In this document: positions 1 to 9,152 of the stretch, one piece after another
Layout of the letters: each line of letters starts with the position of its first letter
Numbering within the stretch: the stretch's first letter is position 1
Assembly: GCA_964195425.1 (NCBI GenBank)
Contig: CAXMOM010000053.1
Coordinates: forward strand, 3,466 to 67,465
DNA from: Glaciecola sp964195425
GTDB lineage: Bacteria > Pseudomonadota > Gammaproteobacteria > Enterobacterales > Alteromonadaceae
DNA length: 64,000 nt
Direction: 5' to 3'
Program-made: the position numbers and the translations under genes
The notes under the pieces: model-generated
Databases searched by the model: none
Told to the model about the DNA's origin: nothing
What the model saw: only the letters and a program-made list of their open reading frames with translations

Positions 1-1
1 T

Positions 2-409
2 AGGTGTGCCGTGCGAGTGGAAGAAATTCGTCAAAGTATGCGTATTATACGTCAATGTGTGCACAACATGCCTGAGGGCCCCTACAAGGCTGATCACGTG
101 TTAACTACTCCACCTCCCAAGGAACGCACAATGCAGGATATTGATACCCTTATTCCACACTTTTTAGGCCTTAGTTGGGGGCCAGTTATACCAGCAGGCG
201 AAGCTATGATGGAAGTAGAAGCGACCAAAGGCAGCAATGCCTACTATTTAACGAGTGACGCCAGTACCATAAGTTATCGCACGCACATTCGTACTCCCTC
301 ATTCCCACACTTGCAGATGATCCCGGTGTTGGCCAAAGGCCAGATGATAGCTGATTTGATTGCCACAATTGGCAGTATAGATTTTGTTATGGCGGACGTA
401 GACCGATGA
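2..409 (+). CDS. nuoD: NADH-quinone oxidoreductase subunit D (C-terminal part, cut by window edge)
   Basis: This is the last ~135 residues of the 49-kDa subunit of respiratory complex I, which helps form the quinone pocket at the junction of the peripheral and membrane arms. The frame is open from base 2, so the start lies outside the window. The visible part carries the PEGPYKADH stretch and the family-typical ending GSIDFVMADVDR. In many gammaproteobacteria nuoC and nuoD are fused as nuoCD; the missing 5' part prevents checking that here. The stop overlaps the nuoE start (ATGA), so the two are translationally coupled. Identity is firm from the following nuoE-N order. Confidence 0.93.
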   Translation, partial: RCAVRVEEIRQSMRIIRQCVHNMPEGPYKADHVLTTPPPKERTMQDIDTLIPHFLGLSWGPVIPAGEAMMEVEATKGSNAYYLTSDASTISYRTHIRTPSFPHLQMIPVLAKGQMIADLIATIGSIDFVMADVDR

Positions 410-951
410 GTAGCCTAATTCCAATCAAACAAGTCGACTTTGGCGGCCAACAAATGGCCAATTACCGCGATGTGCTCAGCAGCAAGGAAATTGTCGCCAT
501 TGAACATGAGTGTTCTTTGTATGAAAGCCGTCCGGCGGCTGCCATCGATGCTCTGCAAATTGTCCAAAGGGAACGTCGCTGGGTAAGCGATGAGAGTCTT
601 TATGCAATCGCCAATATGTTAGGCATGTCCGCCACCGAATTAGAGGGTATTGCGACCTTTTATAATCTGATTTATCGCCATCCCGTTGGCGTACATGTTA
701 TTCACTTATGCGACAGTATTAGTTGCTGGTTGAATGACTACCAAATCATTGCTAACCACCTGTGTAAAACACTCAATATTGAATTTGGTCAAACCACCGC
801 TGACGGTAAAATTACCTTGTTGCCTAATGTATGTTTAGGATGTTGTGATAAGGCACCGGCATTGATGTTGGATGGAGAACTTCTTGAAAATCTAGATATA
901 GAGGCCATCGATAGCCTTGTGCAAAGATTGAGAGGCGGTAAAAATGGATAA
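406..951 (+). CDS. nuoE: NADH-quinone oxidoreductase subunit E
   Basis: Thioredoxin-fold subunit of the NADH-oxidising module of complex I, carrying the [2Fe-2S] cluster N1a. The 181-residue product has the expected four ligands: Cys102 and Cys107 (C-x4-C) and Cys143 and Cys147 (C-x3-C, in NVCLGCC). Length is slightly above the E. coli protein (166 aa) because of a longer N-terminus. It overlaps nuoD by 4 bases and nuoF by 8, so it is part of one polycistronic message. It pairs with NuoF and NuoG to pass electrons from FMN into the Fe-S chain. Confidence 0.96.
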   Translation: MSSLIPIKQVDFGGQQMANYRDVLSSKEIVAIEHECSLYESRPAAAIDALQIVQRERRWVSDESLYAIANMLGMSATELEGIATFYNLIYRHPVGVHVIHLCDSISCWLNDYQIIANHLCKTLNIEFGQTTADGKITLLPNVCLGCCDKAPALMLDGELLENLDIEAIDSLVQRLRGGKNG

Positions 952-2212
952 ACCATTAAGCGCGTTTCTTGATCTGAACAATCCACAAAATGTTGTGGCC
1001 TATCAGAGCACTGGTGGCTATGAAGGCTTTAACAATGCGCTAAAAATGCAGCCTCAGGAGGTTCAACAGCAAGTTTCAGATGCAAAACTTAAAGGCCGCG
1101 GCGGTGCCGGATTTATGACCGGTATGAAATGGAGCTTTGTACCTATGGGGGAGGATGCGCCGAAAAACAAATATTTGGTATGTAACGCAGACGAAATGGA
1201 ACCAGGCACCTTTAAGGATCGCTGGTTGATGGAAGGCGCACCCCATTTATTGATCGAAGGCATGATGATAGCTGCCTATGCCATTGGTGCTAGCGTTGCT
1301 TATGTCTTTTTGCGCGGCGAATATCGTCTATGTACAACCCGTCTACAACAAGCTATTGATGAAGCGCAAGCGGCAGGTTTGTTGGGAACTAACATCAAAG
1401 GCAGTCAGTATTCGCTGAAAATACATCTGCATACCAGCGCTGGGCGTTATATATGTGGCGAAGAAACAGCGCTAATTAACGCACTAGAAGGTAAGCGCGC
1501 CAATCCCAGAGCCAAACCCCCTTTTCCTCAGGTCGTAGGCTTGTTCGGCCGACCAACCATCGTTAACAACTGCGAAACGCTATGCAACCTGCCGAGCATT
1601 TTAAAAAACGGTGTTGACTGGTATACCCAATTGTCGGATGGAGCTGACACTGGCAGCAAAATTTTTGGTATCAGTGGCAGAGTCAAGAACGCTGGTTTAT
1701 GGGAACTTCCCATGGGCACTTCAGCCCGGCAAATCCTTGCATTAGCGGGCGGCATGCAAGACGGATTAACTTTACGAGGGTGGCTGCCAGGAGGAGCATC
1801 AACCGATTTTCTAATGCCTGAACATCTGGATACTCCAATGGAGTATGACGCCATCGCCAAGGCCGGCAGTCGCATGGGCACAGGGCTTATGATTGCGCTG
1901 GATAATGAGCATTGTCCGGTAGGTATGATCTTAAATTTACTAAAGTTCTTTGCCCAGGAATCATGTGGTTGGTGCACGCCTTGTCGGGACGGTTTGCCAT
2001 GGGCAGTGGAAATTTTAAACCGCATTGAAGCTGGCCAAGGTAAACAAGACGACCTCGATGTTTTGCAACAGTTATGTGGATTTATGTGGATAGGTAAAAC
2101 CTTTTGTGCCCTTGCGCCTGGTGCAGTCGAACCATTACGTAGTGGCATAAAGTACTTCGAAGATGATTTCCAGCAGCATATTGATCACAAGGGGTGTCGT
2201 CACAGACATTAA
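944..2212 (+). CDS. nuoF: NADH-quinone oxidoreductase subunit F (FMN, NADH site)
   Basis: NADH-binding, FMN-containing subunit of complex I. The 422-aa protein shows the glycine-rich nucleotide motif GRGGAGF (residues 51-57), the FMN/NAD region around GRYICGEE (168-174), and the N3 [4Fe-4S] ligands Cys341, Cys344, Cys347 (ESCGWCTPCR) and Cys388 (TFCALAPGA). All catalytic features are intact. The start ATG lies inside the end of nuoE (8-base overlap), and the stop is 3 bases before nuoG. The long antisense ORF across it is a shadow. Confidence 0.97.
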   Translation: MDKPLSAFLDLNNPQNVVAYQSTGGYEGFNNALKMQPQEVQQQVSDAKLKGRGGAGFMTGMKWSFVPMGEDAPKNKYLVCNADEMEPGTFKDRWLMEGAPHLLIEGMMIAAYAIGASVAYVFLRGEYRLCTTRLQQAIDEAQAAGLLGTNIKGSQYSLKIHLHTSAGRYICGEETALINALEGKRANPRAKPPFPQVVGLFGRPTIVNNCETLCNLPSILKNGVDWYTQLSDGADTGSKIFGISGRVKNAGLWELPMGTSARQILALAGGMQDGLTLRGWLPGGASTDFLMPEHLDTPMEYDAIAKAGSRMGTGLMIALDNEHCPVGMILNLLKFFAQESCGWCTPCRDGLPWAVEILNRIEAGQGKQDDLDVLQQLCGFMWIGKTFCALAPGAVEPLRSGIKYFEDDFQQHIDHKGCRHRH

Positions 2213-2215
2213 TTT

Positions 2216-5011
2216 ATGGCCAAAATTTTTATCGACAACCAGCAATATACCGTTAAGGATGGACAAAACCTGTTACAGGCTAGTCTGTCTCTAAAGCTGG
2301 ACTTGCCTTATTTCTGCTGGCATCCGGCAATGGGCTCTGTTGGCGCCTGTCGCCAATGTGCGATGACACAGTATCAAGACGAAAACGACACCCGTGGACG
2401 GATGATCGTTGCCTGCATGACGCCCGTAGCAGAAGGCATGCGCGTGAGCATGAAACAGCCCGCAGAAACACAGTTTCGTGAACAAATTATAGCTGCACTA
2501 ATGACTCACCATCCCCATGACTGCCCTGTATGTGCTGAGGGAGGTGAGTGCCACTTGCAGGATATGACGGTAATGTCAGGCCATCATGAGCGTCAATATA
2601 AGGGCAAAAAGACAAGCTTTGTCAACCAAGATCTCGGCCCATTGGTCAAACATGAAATGAATCGCTGCATCACCTGTTATCGCTGCGAAAGATTTTACAA
2701 AGATTATGCTGGAGGCACAGATTTAGCCGCTCAAGCAATAAGCAATAAAGTCTATTTTGGCCGCCAGTGTGACGGCACACTAGAAAGTGAGTTTGCCGGT
2801 AATCTGGTGGAAGTCTGTCCTACAGGTGTGTTTACAGACAAACCTTTTGGTGACCATTACAGCCGTAAGTGGGATTTACAAACCGCCCCTTCGGTATGCC
2901 AGCACTGCTCGGTGGGTTGCAATACTAGTTTGTCTGAACGTTATGGCTCGGTACGACGTGTGACCAATCGCTTTAATGACCATCTGAATGGCTATTTTTT
3001 ATGTGATCGTGGCCGCTATGGTTTCTCGTATGTGGATAACGCGTCCCGTCGCAAATCTATAAGGCTGGATGGGCAACCAAGTAACTGGGCTGACAAAGCC
3101 GTTGATGCGAGATTAAAAGGCAGAGGTAAATGGATTGGGATCGGCAGTAGTCAAGCCAGCATAGAGGACAATTTTGCACTGCAACAGTTGGTTGGAAGTG
3201 AAAACTTCAATCCCGGATTAGATGCCCAACAGGAAAAGTTGTTGGCGACACATATGACTATTTTACGCCAGTGGCAAGCCGCTAGCTTAGCCCAAATGGA
3301 GCAAGCCGATGCTATTGTTATTCTGGCTGAAGACGTCAACAACAGCGCTCCTCGCATTGCCTTATCACTTCGCCAAGCACTGCTTAACAATGCCCGTGCA
3401 CAGGCCGAAAAGCTAAGGGTGCCGGGTTGGCAGGATGCGGCCGTTAGAGCATTAGCGCCTCATCACCAGGTACCGGTGGCTATTCTAGGTTATGGTGAAA
3501 GTGATTTAGCTAAACAAGCAACTATCAGCTTAGTCTGTAACGACAAGCAAGCAGCCGAACAAGGTTTCTTGCTGGCTAATATGCTCAGTGACAAAGCGCT
3601 TAGTGATAAAGCGCTTAGTGATAAAGCGCCCACGCCTAAAGTCAGTAAAGTAGACCCAAAAACACTTCAACTGCTTGAGATCCTCAAAGTAGCTAAACGC
3701 CCTTTAATAGTGACGGGTTGGTCAGCCAATAATCCAGCACTGTTGGCTGCAGCGAGCAATATTCGCAAAGCCCTTAAGGCGCCAGATGCCATGTTGTGCA
3801 TCATACCGCCTGAAGCAAATACCATAAGTTTAGGCTTGCTGACCGAGGGAGGGTATTTGAGCGTAGACAGTTTAAGTGCAGAAAATATTAGTACTGAAAA
3901 GGCTTCGCTTCTGGTGCTCGACCATTGTTCTCTGGGCTTTTCTAAACGGCTCGATGAATGGCGCCGGAGTTCAGATAATCTAGTACGTTTGAGCCAACTC
4001 GGCGTTTCTGCCAATAACGAGATAAATCTGCCCGTATCTAGCGTTAGTGAATGCAGTGGTTCTGAACTTAACTATCAGGGCTTAATCCAGTCTCACCTGC
4101 CAGCAACTAAGCCATCGGGCCAATGTTTACCTAGTTGGCAGTGGCTAGTAAATATTGCGAAGGTGCGCCAGCATGCACTTGGCGAAATCGATAATTTGGG
4201 TCAACTGCGAGATTTACTAAACGCAGACTATCCTCAGCTTGCTAGCCACTTTAATCAGCATCATCAGACGCAGCTCGCGTTGCAAACGCCAAGAGCAAGT
4301 GGCCGCACGGCTATGTTGGCGAACCAAACGGTTCATGAACCTAAGCCGTTCGGTGAAACGGGTGCGCTTTATAAACAAAGTATGGAAGGCACACAAGCCG
4401 GTCAAAAAAGTGAGTTTCCGTTAGCTTATAGCTGGTCACCAGGTTGGAATTCTAATCAGTCCAACCATAAATTTCGTGATGAATACCGTGGTGATGATAT
4501 CGCTGAGCAAGAAGGCAGCCGAGGTATTGCGGCCAGCCGCCCTGCACAATGGTTTGAATGGCAGGCCCAATGGTCGCAAAGCACTAAGGCCCAATGGCAA
4601 ATATTGCCGCTGCAGAAAGTCTTTGGCAGCGACAGTTTGAGTTTACATGCCTTGCCCATTGCTCAGCTAAAAGTTTTGGCGAAAATGGTGATGAGCCCAC
4701 TGGATGCTGAGAAATTAGGGTTTGTTGCTGGCCAACTGGTTTACTGCGATGACAACCCTACGCCCTTGCAATTGATTATCAGTACCCAGACTCCGCGCAA
4801 AAGTTTATTGGTTTATGTGCCCGCGGATCAGTTGTTCGAATTACGCCACTGTGAACGACTACATGGGGCCACTGTCAAGCAAACCAGCAAATATAATACT
4901 CATATTGTGCAGCAGCAAGCGCAACTACAGGTATTAAAAAAACAGCAGCTAGACAGCCTGCGAGCACAAGATCAGACGATCCCTATCCATTTTATTAAGG
5001 GAGTTAGTTGA
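2216..5011 (+). CDS. nuoG: NADH-quinone oxidoreductase subunit G
   Basis: Largest peripheral-arm subunit, 931 aa, carrying most of the electron wire. The N-terminus has the N1b ferredoxin ligands Cys34, 45, 48 and 67; the His/Cys set for N5 (His99, Cys103, 106, 112); N4 (Cys151, 154, 157, 201); and the start of the extra N7 site (Cys228, 231, 235, plus a later Cys in FLCDRG), which is present only in some bacterial NuoG. The C-terminal two thirds form a molybdopterin-oxidoreductase-like fold without cofactor, and diverge freely. A 15-bp triplicate repeat encoding LSDKA lies at about residue 457. ATG follows the nuoF stop by 3 bases. Confidence 0.95.
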   Translation: MAKIFIDNQQYTVKDGQNLLQASLSLKLDLPYFCWHPAMGSVGACRQCAMTQYQDENDTRGRMIVACMTPVAEGMRVSMKQPAETQFREQIIAALMTHHPHDCPVCAEGGECHLQDMTVMSGHHERQYKGKKTSFVNQDLGPLVKHEMNRCITCYRCERFYKDYAGGTDLAAQAISNKVYFGRQCDGTLESEFAGNLVEVCPTGVFTDKPFGDHYSRKWDLQTAPSVCQHCSVGCNTSLSERYGSVRRVTNRFNDHLNGYFLCDRGRYGFSYVDNASRRKSIRLDGQPSNWADKAVDARLKGRGKWIGIGSSQASIEDNFALQQLVGSENFNPGLDAQQEKLLATHMTILRQWQAASLAQMEQADAIVILAEDVNNSAPRIALSLRQALLNNARAQAEKLRVPGWQDAAVRALAPHHQVPVAILGYGESDLAKQATISLVCNDKQAAEQGFLLANMLSDKALSDKALSDKAPTPKVSKVDPKTLQLLEILKVAKRPLIVTGWSANNPALLAAASNIRKALKAPDAMLCIIPPEANTISLGLLTEGGYLSVDSLSAENISTEKASLLVLDHCSLGFSKRLDEWRRSSDNLVRLSQLGVSANNEINLPVSSVSECSGSELNYQGLIQSHLPATKPSGQCLPSWQWLVNIAKVRQHALGEIDNLGQLRDLLNADYPQLASHFNQHHQTQLALQTPRASGRTAMLANQTVHEPKPFGETGALYKQSMEGTQAGQKSEFPLAYSWSPGWNSNQSNHKFRDEYRGDDIAEQEGSRGIAASRPAQWFEWQAQWSQSTKAQWQILPLQKVFGSDSLSLHALPIAQLKVLAKMVMSPLDAEKLGFVAGQLVYCDDNPTPLQLIISTQTPRKSLLVYVPADQLFELRHCERLHGATVKQTSKYNTHIVQQQAQLQVLKKQQLDSLRAQDQTIPIHFIKGVS
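3584..3628 (+). repeat. Three tandem 15-bp repeats inside nuoG
   Basis: Three head-to-tail units of CTYAGTGAYAAAGCG encode LSDKA three times. Units 2 and 3 are identical; unit 1 differs at two silent third positions (C for T). The repeat is in frame, so gain or loss of a unit would keep NuoG readable. It lies in the variable C-terminal region, away from Fe-S ligands. Confidence 0.9.
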
Positions 5012-5964
5012 TGCCAGATTTAGAACTGATAATACTGATTGTTGTTATGGTAGCCATATTGGTTCCTACCGCCGCTATGTTGGTTTGGTTTGAACGACGC
5101 CTGCTGGGCTTTTTTCAGCAACGTTATGGACCCAATCGGGTTGGCTATTTCGGCATACTGCAGTCCCTCGCTGACCTGATAAAAATTCTGTTCAAACACG
5201 ACTGGATCCCACCTTTTGCCGATCGACCGGTATTTGTATTGGCTCCGCTTATAGGCGCAATCGCGATATTGATGAGTTTTGCCGTGGTGCCAATGGCACC
5301 GGGTCTGCTAGTTTCAGACAGTAACATTGGCTTATTATTTTTTCTGGCGATGACCTCGATGGCGGTGTATTCGGTGGTACTAGCTGGCTGGGCCTCCAAC
5401 AACAAATATGCAGTTTTAGGCGGTATGCGTGCAGCCGCACAAACCATCAGCTACGAAGTGTTTATGGGCGTGTCACTCCTAGGTGTGGTTATTCTAAGCG
5501 GCAGCTTCAGGTTGAGTGACATTGTGCTGGCGCAGCAAGATATTTGGTTTGTATTCCCGCAATTTATTGGTTTTGTTGTTTTTTTCATTGCAGGTGTAGC
5601 TGAAAGCCACAGATTACCCTTTGACCTACCCGAGGCGGAAACTGAATTGACTGCGGGCTTTCATACTGAATACTCCGGAATCAAATTTGCATTATTCTTT
5701 CTCGGTGAATATCTCGGCATGATGTTAATTTCGATGATGATCACTACTCTGTTTTTGGGTGGTTGGCTGGGCCCCTGGTTGCCGCCTTTTATGTGGTTTG
5801 TATTGAAGACAATGAGCTTAATCTGCTTTTTTATTCTGCTTAGGGCTGCGTTACCTAGACCTCGCTTTGATCAGCTATTGGAATTTGGTTGGAAATGGAT
5901 GTTGCCTCTAGCATTACTCAATCTCGTAGGCACCGCCGTTGTTAAACTATGGGGAGATTTTTAA
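5011..5964 (+). CDS. nuoH: NADH-quinone oxidoreductase subunit H
   Basis: Membrane subunit (ND1 type) that with NuoB/NuoD forms the quinone chamber and the entry of the proton path. About eight hydrophobic segments; the conserved loops FERRLLGFFQQRYGPNRVG near the N-terminus and AESHRLPFDLPEAETEL in the middle are present, with their acidic residues. Start is set at ATG 5011, sharing TGATG with the nuoG stop and preceded by AAGGGAG; an in-frame TTG one codon earlier is less likely. Product is 317 aa (E. coli 325). Confidence 0.96.
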   Translation: MPDLELIILIVVMVAILVPTAAMLVWFERRLLGFFQQRYGPNRVGYFGILQSLADLIKILFKHDWIPPFADRPVFVLAPLIGAIAILMSFAVVPMAPGLLVSDSNIGLLFFLAMTSMAVYSVVLAGWASNNKYAVLGGMRAAAQTISYEVFMGVSLLGVVILSGSFRLSDIVLAQQDIWFVFPQFIGFVVFFIAGVAESHRLPFDLPEAETELTAGFHTEYSGIKFALFFLGEYLGMMLISMMITTLFLGGWLGPWLPPFMWFVLKTMSLICFFILLRAALPRPRFDQLLEFGWKWMLPLALLNLVGTAVVKLWGDF

Positions 5965-5966
5965 CT

Positions 5967-6482
5967 ATGCTGACTCAAATTAGAACCCTGTGGACTGTTT
6001 TCAAACATTTGTTTGATAGAACAGACACGGTTCAGTACCCGGAAGAAAAACCTTATTTGGCGCCACGTTATCGCGGTCGGATTGTACTTACCCGCGACCC
6101 TGATGGAGAGGAACGTTGTGTTGCATGTAACCTATGTGCCGTTGCCTGCCCGGTAGATTGTATTTCTTTGCAAAAAACCGAGGACGAACATGGCCGCTGG
6201 CGAGCCGACTTTTTTCGGATTAATTTTTCGCGCTGTATTATGTGCGGCTTGTGCGAAGAAGCCTGCCCTACATATGCTATTCAGTTAACCCCTGATGTGG
6301 AAATGGCCGAATACGACCGCCAAAGTATGGTCTATGAGAAAGAGCACTTGTTAATTGACGGTTCAGGTAAATATCCTGACTACAACTTCTATCACAAAGC
6401 CGGTATTAGCGTAAAAGGAAAAGACAAAGGACAGGCCGATAACGAGAATCCTCCTGTTGATTTAAGGAGTTTAATGCCGTGA
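5967..6482 (+). CDS. nuoI: NADH-quinone oxidoreductase subunit I
   Basis: Peripheral ferredoxin-like subunit that carries clusters N6a and N6b and hands electrons to N2. Two CxxCxxCxxxC motifs are complete: Cys51, 54, 57, 61 and Cys90, 93, 96, 100. Start is set at ATG 5967 because GGGGAG lies 10 bases upstream and the resulting 171-aa N-terminus aligns with the E. coli length of 180. An in-frame ATG at 5949 lies inside the end of nuoH and has no ribosome-binding site. Confidence 0.95.
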   Translation: MLTQIRTLWTVFKHLFDRTDTVQYPEEKPYLAPRYRGRIVLTRDPDGEERCVACNLCAVACPVDCISLQKTEDEHGRWRADFFRINFSRCIMCGLCEEACPTYAIQLTPDVEMAEYDRQSMVYEKEHLLIDGSGKYPDYNFYHKAGISVKGKDKGQADNENPPVDLRSLMP

Positions 6483-7024
6483 GTGGACAAGTATTATTCT
6501 ATGTGAGTGGCAGCATAGCCGCACTCGCTAGTTTGTTAGTGGTAAGTAATAAGAACGCGGTTCATGCCTTGCTGTATTTAGTTGTCAGTTTATTAGCCTT
6601 GGCGCTGTGTTTTTACTTGCTAGGAGCGCCCTTTGCAGCCGCCCTGCAAATCATTGTTTATGCCGGTGCGATAATGGTGCTATTCGTATTTGCCGTGATG
6701 ATTTTTAATATTAATCAAACAGATATCGAGCGCGAAAGCCAATGGCTAAAATGGCAGAGTTGGGTTGGCCCTACCCTGTTAGTAATGGTTTTGTTCGCTG
6801 AAATAATCTTTGTAATACTGTCTCACCAAAACTGGTCAACAAATTCGCAATCCGCCGCGCAGATAGAGCTAGTCGATGCCAGAGCGGTGGGTTCTTTATT
6901 ATTTGGTCCTTATTTGCTGGCGGTTGAAATAGCGTCTTTTTTGCTGTTGGCAGGATTAGTCGGTGGCTATCATTTGGCTAAAGAGCTTCCAAACGCAAGC
7001 AATAAACAAGGGGGAAACCAGTAA
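6479..7024 (+). CDS. nuoJ: NADH-quinone oxidoreductase subunit J
   Basis: Membrane subunit (ND6 type) of complex I, 181 aa with five hydrophobic segments. The conserved stretch around YAGAIMVLFVFAVMI (TM3, site of the pi-bulge in known structures) is present. It starts with GTG at 6479, overlapping the nuoI stop by 4 bases, with AAGGAG 9 bases upstream. The C-terminal hydrophilic tail is short and variable as in the family. Confidence 0.94.
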   Translation: MSGQVLFYVSGSIAALASLLVVSNKNAVHALLYLVVSLLALALCFYLLGAPFAAALQIIVYAGAIMVLFVFAVMIFNINQTDIERESQWLKWQSWVGPTLLVMVLFAEIIFVILSHQNWSTNSQSAAQIELVDARAVGSLLFGPYLLAVEIASFLLLAGLVGGYHLAKELPNASNKQGGNQ

Positions 7025-7329
7025 TGACTATTCCTATTGAACATGGTTTTGTATTGGTTGCACTGCTTTGGGCGATCGGATTAGTCGGTTTGTTAAGTCG
7101 CAAAAACACCCTATTTATGCTGATGTCGATGGAGATTATGCTGAATGCTGGCGCTCTGGCGTTTATATTGGCCGGAAGTCTTTGGCAACAAGCCGACGGA
7201 CAGGTTATTTATATCCTGATCCTCAGTATTGCCGCTGCCGAAGTAGGGCTAGGTCTAGCCCTGCTTATTCGTTTACGCCAGCATATCGACGATTTGGATA
7301 TCGATAGACTAGATGAGATGAAGGGATGA
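7024..7329 (+). CDS. nuoK: NADH-quinone oxidoreductase subunit K
   Basis: Small membrane subunit (ND4L type), 101 aa, three transmembrane helices. The two buried glutamates that carry the proton path are recognisable in the LMSMEIMLNAG and AAAEVGLGLAL segments. It overlaps nuoJ by one base (TAATG) and nuoL by four (ATGA). Length equals that of the family. Confidence 0.96.
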   Translation: MTIPIEHGFVLVALLWAIGLVGLLSRKNTLFMLMSMEIMLNAGALAFILAGSLWQQADGQVIYILILSIAAAEVGLGLALLIRLRQHIDDLDIDRLDEMKG

Positions 7330-9152
7330 ATATGCAAAACCTGCTGTTTCTTGTGCCCTTATTGCCGCTTGTTTCATCCCTTATATTGTTGCTGTTGACC
7401 GGTCGACTTTCGCCCATGCTAGTGGCTCTGCTGGGAGTTGGATCAATGGGTTTAGCCGCCACTTTGACTCTGCTTATTGGCATTGAATTTATTAGTATGG
7501 GAGGCGGCTCCTTCCAACAGGTGCTATTCAACTGGCTACCTATAGCCGGTGCGTCTCTAAACGTCGGTTTGCATCTAGATCAGCTATCCCTGGTGATGAT
7601 GGGTGTGATAACCGGTGTGGGTTGGATGATCCACTGGTATGCCGCAGCCTACATGTTCGGCGACAAAGAGGTGCAGCGCTTTTTTGTGTATATGAATCTG
7701 TTTGTGTTTGCCATGTTGATTTTGGTATTGGGCGATAGCCTGGTGCTGTTGTATTTAGGATGGGAAGGTGTCGGTTTGTGCAGCTTTTTGCTTATTGGCT
7801 TTTGGCAATACAAAGACAATAATGTTGTCGCCGCTAAAAAAGCTTTTATTGTCACGCGGGTCGGCGACACCGCAATGATGATTGGGCTGCTGGTATTATT
7901 CAGTGAATTTGGCAGTTTGCATATCAACACAATAGTCGAATCCACTATGCATATATCCCAAAGTAACTTATGGCTCGCCTGTATATTACTGGTAGGAGGC
8001 GCGGTAGGTAAGTCGGCACAATTGCCACTGCAAACATGGTTACCTGACGCCATGGCAGGCCCTACTCCCGTTAGCGCGCTAATACATGCAGCCACAATGG
8101 TGACCGCCGGTGTGTACCTGATTGCCAGAATGCATCCCCTATTTTTACAAGTTGAAGGGGTATTAACTTTAGTTGCTTGGATTGGCGCACTTACCCTAGT
8201 ATTGGCCGGATTGGCTGCACTAGCGCAGTCGGATATCAAACGTATTTTGGCCTACTCTACCATGAGTCAAATTGGCTATATGTTTTTAGGTCTTGGTGCA
8301 TTGGCCTTTGATGCGGCTATTTTTCATCTAATGACCCATGCGTTTTTTAAAGCCCTACTATTTTTAACCGCCGGCAGCATTATTTTAAAAATGCACCACC
8401 AACAAGATATCTTCAAGATGGGAGGACTATTTAAAAGTTTACCTCTGAGCTCTACATTTTTATTAATTGGCTTGTTAGCACTCGTAGCCTTCCCTGGCAG
8501 CTCAGGATTTTTTAGTAAAGAAGCCATACTGGCGGCAACTTATACGGCCCATACTGCTGGTCCAACACTGTGGTGGTTTGGCGTACTGGGCGCATTTTTA
8601 ACTAGCCTGTATAGCTTTCGCTTACTGTTTATCGTCTGTTTTGGTCCGGCCAATCATCACCTAGAAGAAGTTGATTACAAGCCATCCAGCCAATTGGTTG
8701 TACCTTTATTGCCTTTGCTTACATTAGCTCTAGTAGGCGGATTTATAAGTTTGGATTTTAGTCAGATCTTTGGCCCCCCGGATCATCCCCATTTGCCGTT
8801 ATGGATAGAATGGATGCCTGTTACCGTGGCAGTTGTCGGCTTTATCTTAGCGTGGATATTGTATTTTCCACGCAAATCCATGCAGGCTAGTTATGGACTT
8901 ATCCATAATTTCTGTCGAGATGGTTTAGGCTTCGATTGGCTCTATGAGCAAGTTTTTACCAAACCTTTACAACTATTCGCACGGATAAACAAAAGTGATG
9001 TTATCGACCACTTTTATCATTTTGTCGCTTGGTGCAATTTCAGCCTGAATGAAGTATTGGTTATCAGTCAAAACGGTAAGTTACGTTGGTACCTGTTTGC
9101 CACTCTCACTGGCTGTGCCATGATGTTAGGAGGCTTAGTATGGTGGTCTTAA
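7326..9152 (+). CDS. nuoL: NADH-quinone oxidoreductase subunit L (proton pump)
   Basis: Distal antiporter-like subunit with the long lateral helix, 608 aa (E. coli 613). The key glutamate motif GWEGVGLCS and lysine motif VGKSAQLPLQTWLPDAM are both visible in the first half, followed by the HAFFKALLFL segment. Multiple hydrophobic helices run throughout, and the amphipathic helix region lies near the C-terminus. It overlaps nuoK by 4 bases and nuoM by 13. Confidence 0.96.
   Translation: MNMQNLLFLVPLLPLVSSLILLLLTGRLSPMLVALLGVGSMGLAATLTLLIGIEFISMGGGSFQQVLFNWLPIAGASLNVGLHLDQLSLVMMGVITGVGWMIHWYAAAYMFGDKEVQRFFVYMNLFVFAMLILVLGDSLVLLYLGWEGVGLCSFLLIGFWQYKDNNVVAAKKAFIVTRVGDTAMMIGLLVLFSEFGSLHINTIVESTMHISQSNLWLACILLVGGAVGKSAQLPLQTWLPDAMAGPTPVSALIHAATMVTAGVYLIARMHPLFLQVEGVLTLVAWIGALTLVLAGLAALAQSDIKRILAYSTMSQIGYMFLGLGALAFDAAIFHLMTHAFFKALLFLTAGSIILKMHHQQDIFKMGGLFKSLPLSSTFLLIGLLALVAFPGSSGFFSKEAILAATYTAHTAGPTLWWFGVLGAFLTSLYSFRLLFIVCFGPANHHLEEVDYKPSSQLVVPLLPLLTLALVGGFISLDFSQIFGPPDHPHLPLWIEWMPVTVAVVGFILAWILYFPRKSMQASYGLIHNFCRDGLGFDWLYEQVFTKPLQLFARINKSDVIDHFYHFVAWCNFSLNEVLVISQNGKLRWYLFATLTGCAMMLGGLVWWS

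Noticed and set aside
1528..2148. 206-codon open frame antisense to nuoF
   Set aside because: Shadow of nuoF codon bias; nuoF has every catalytic motif and tight operon overlaps.
7649..8239. 196-codon open frame antisense to nuoL
   Set aside because: Shadow; translation shows no domain and nuoL is conserved throughout.
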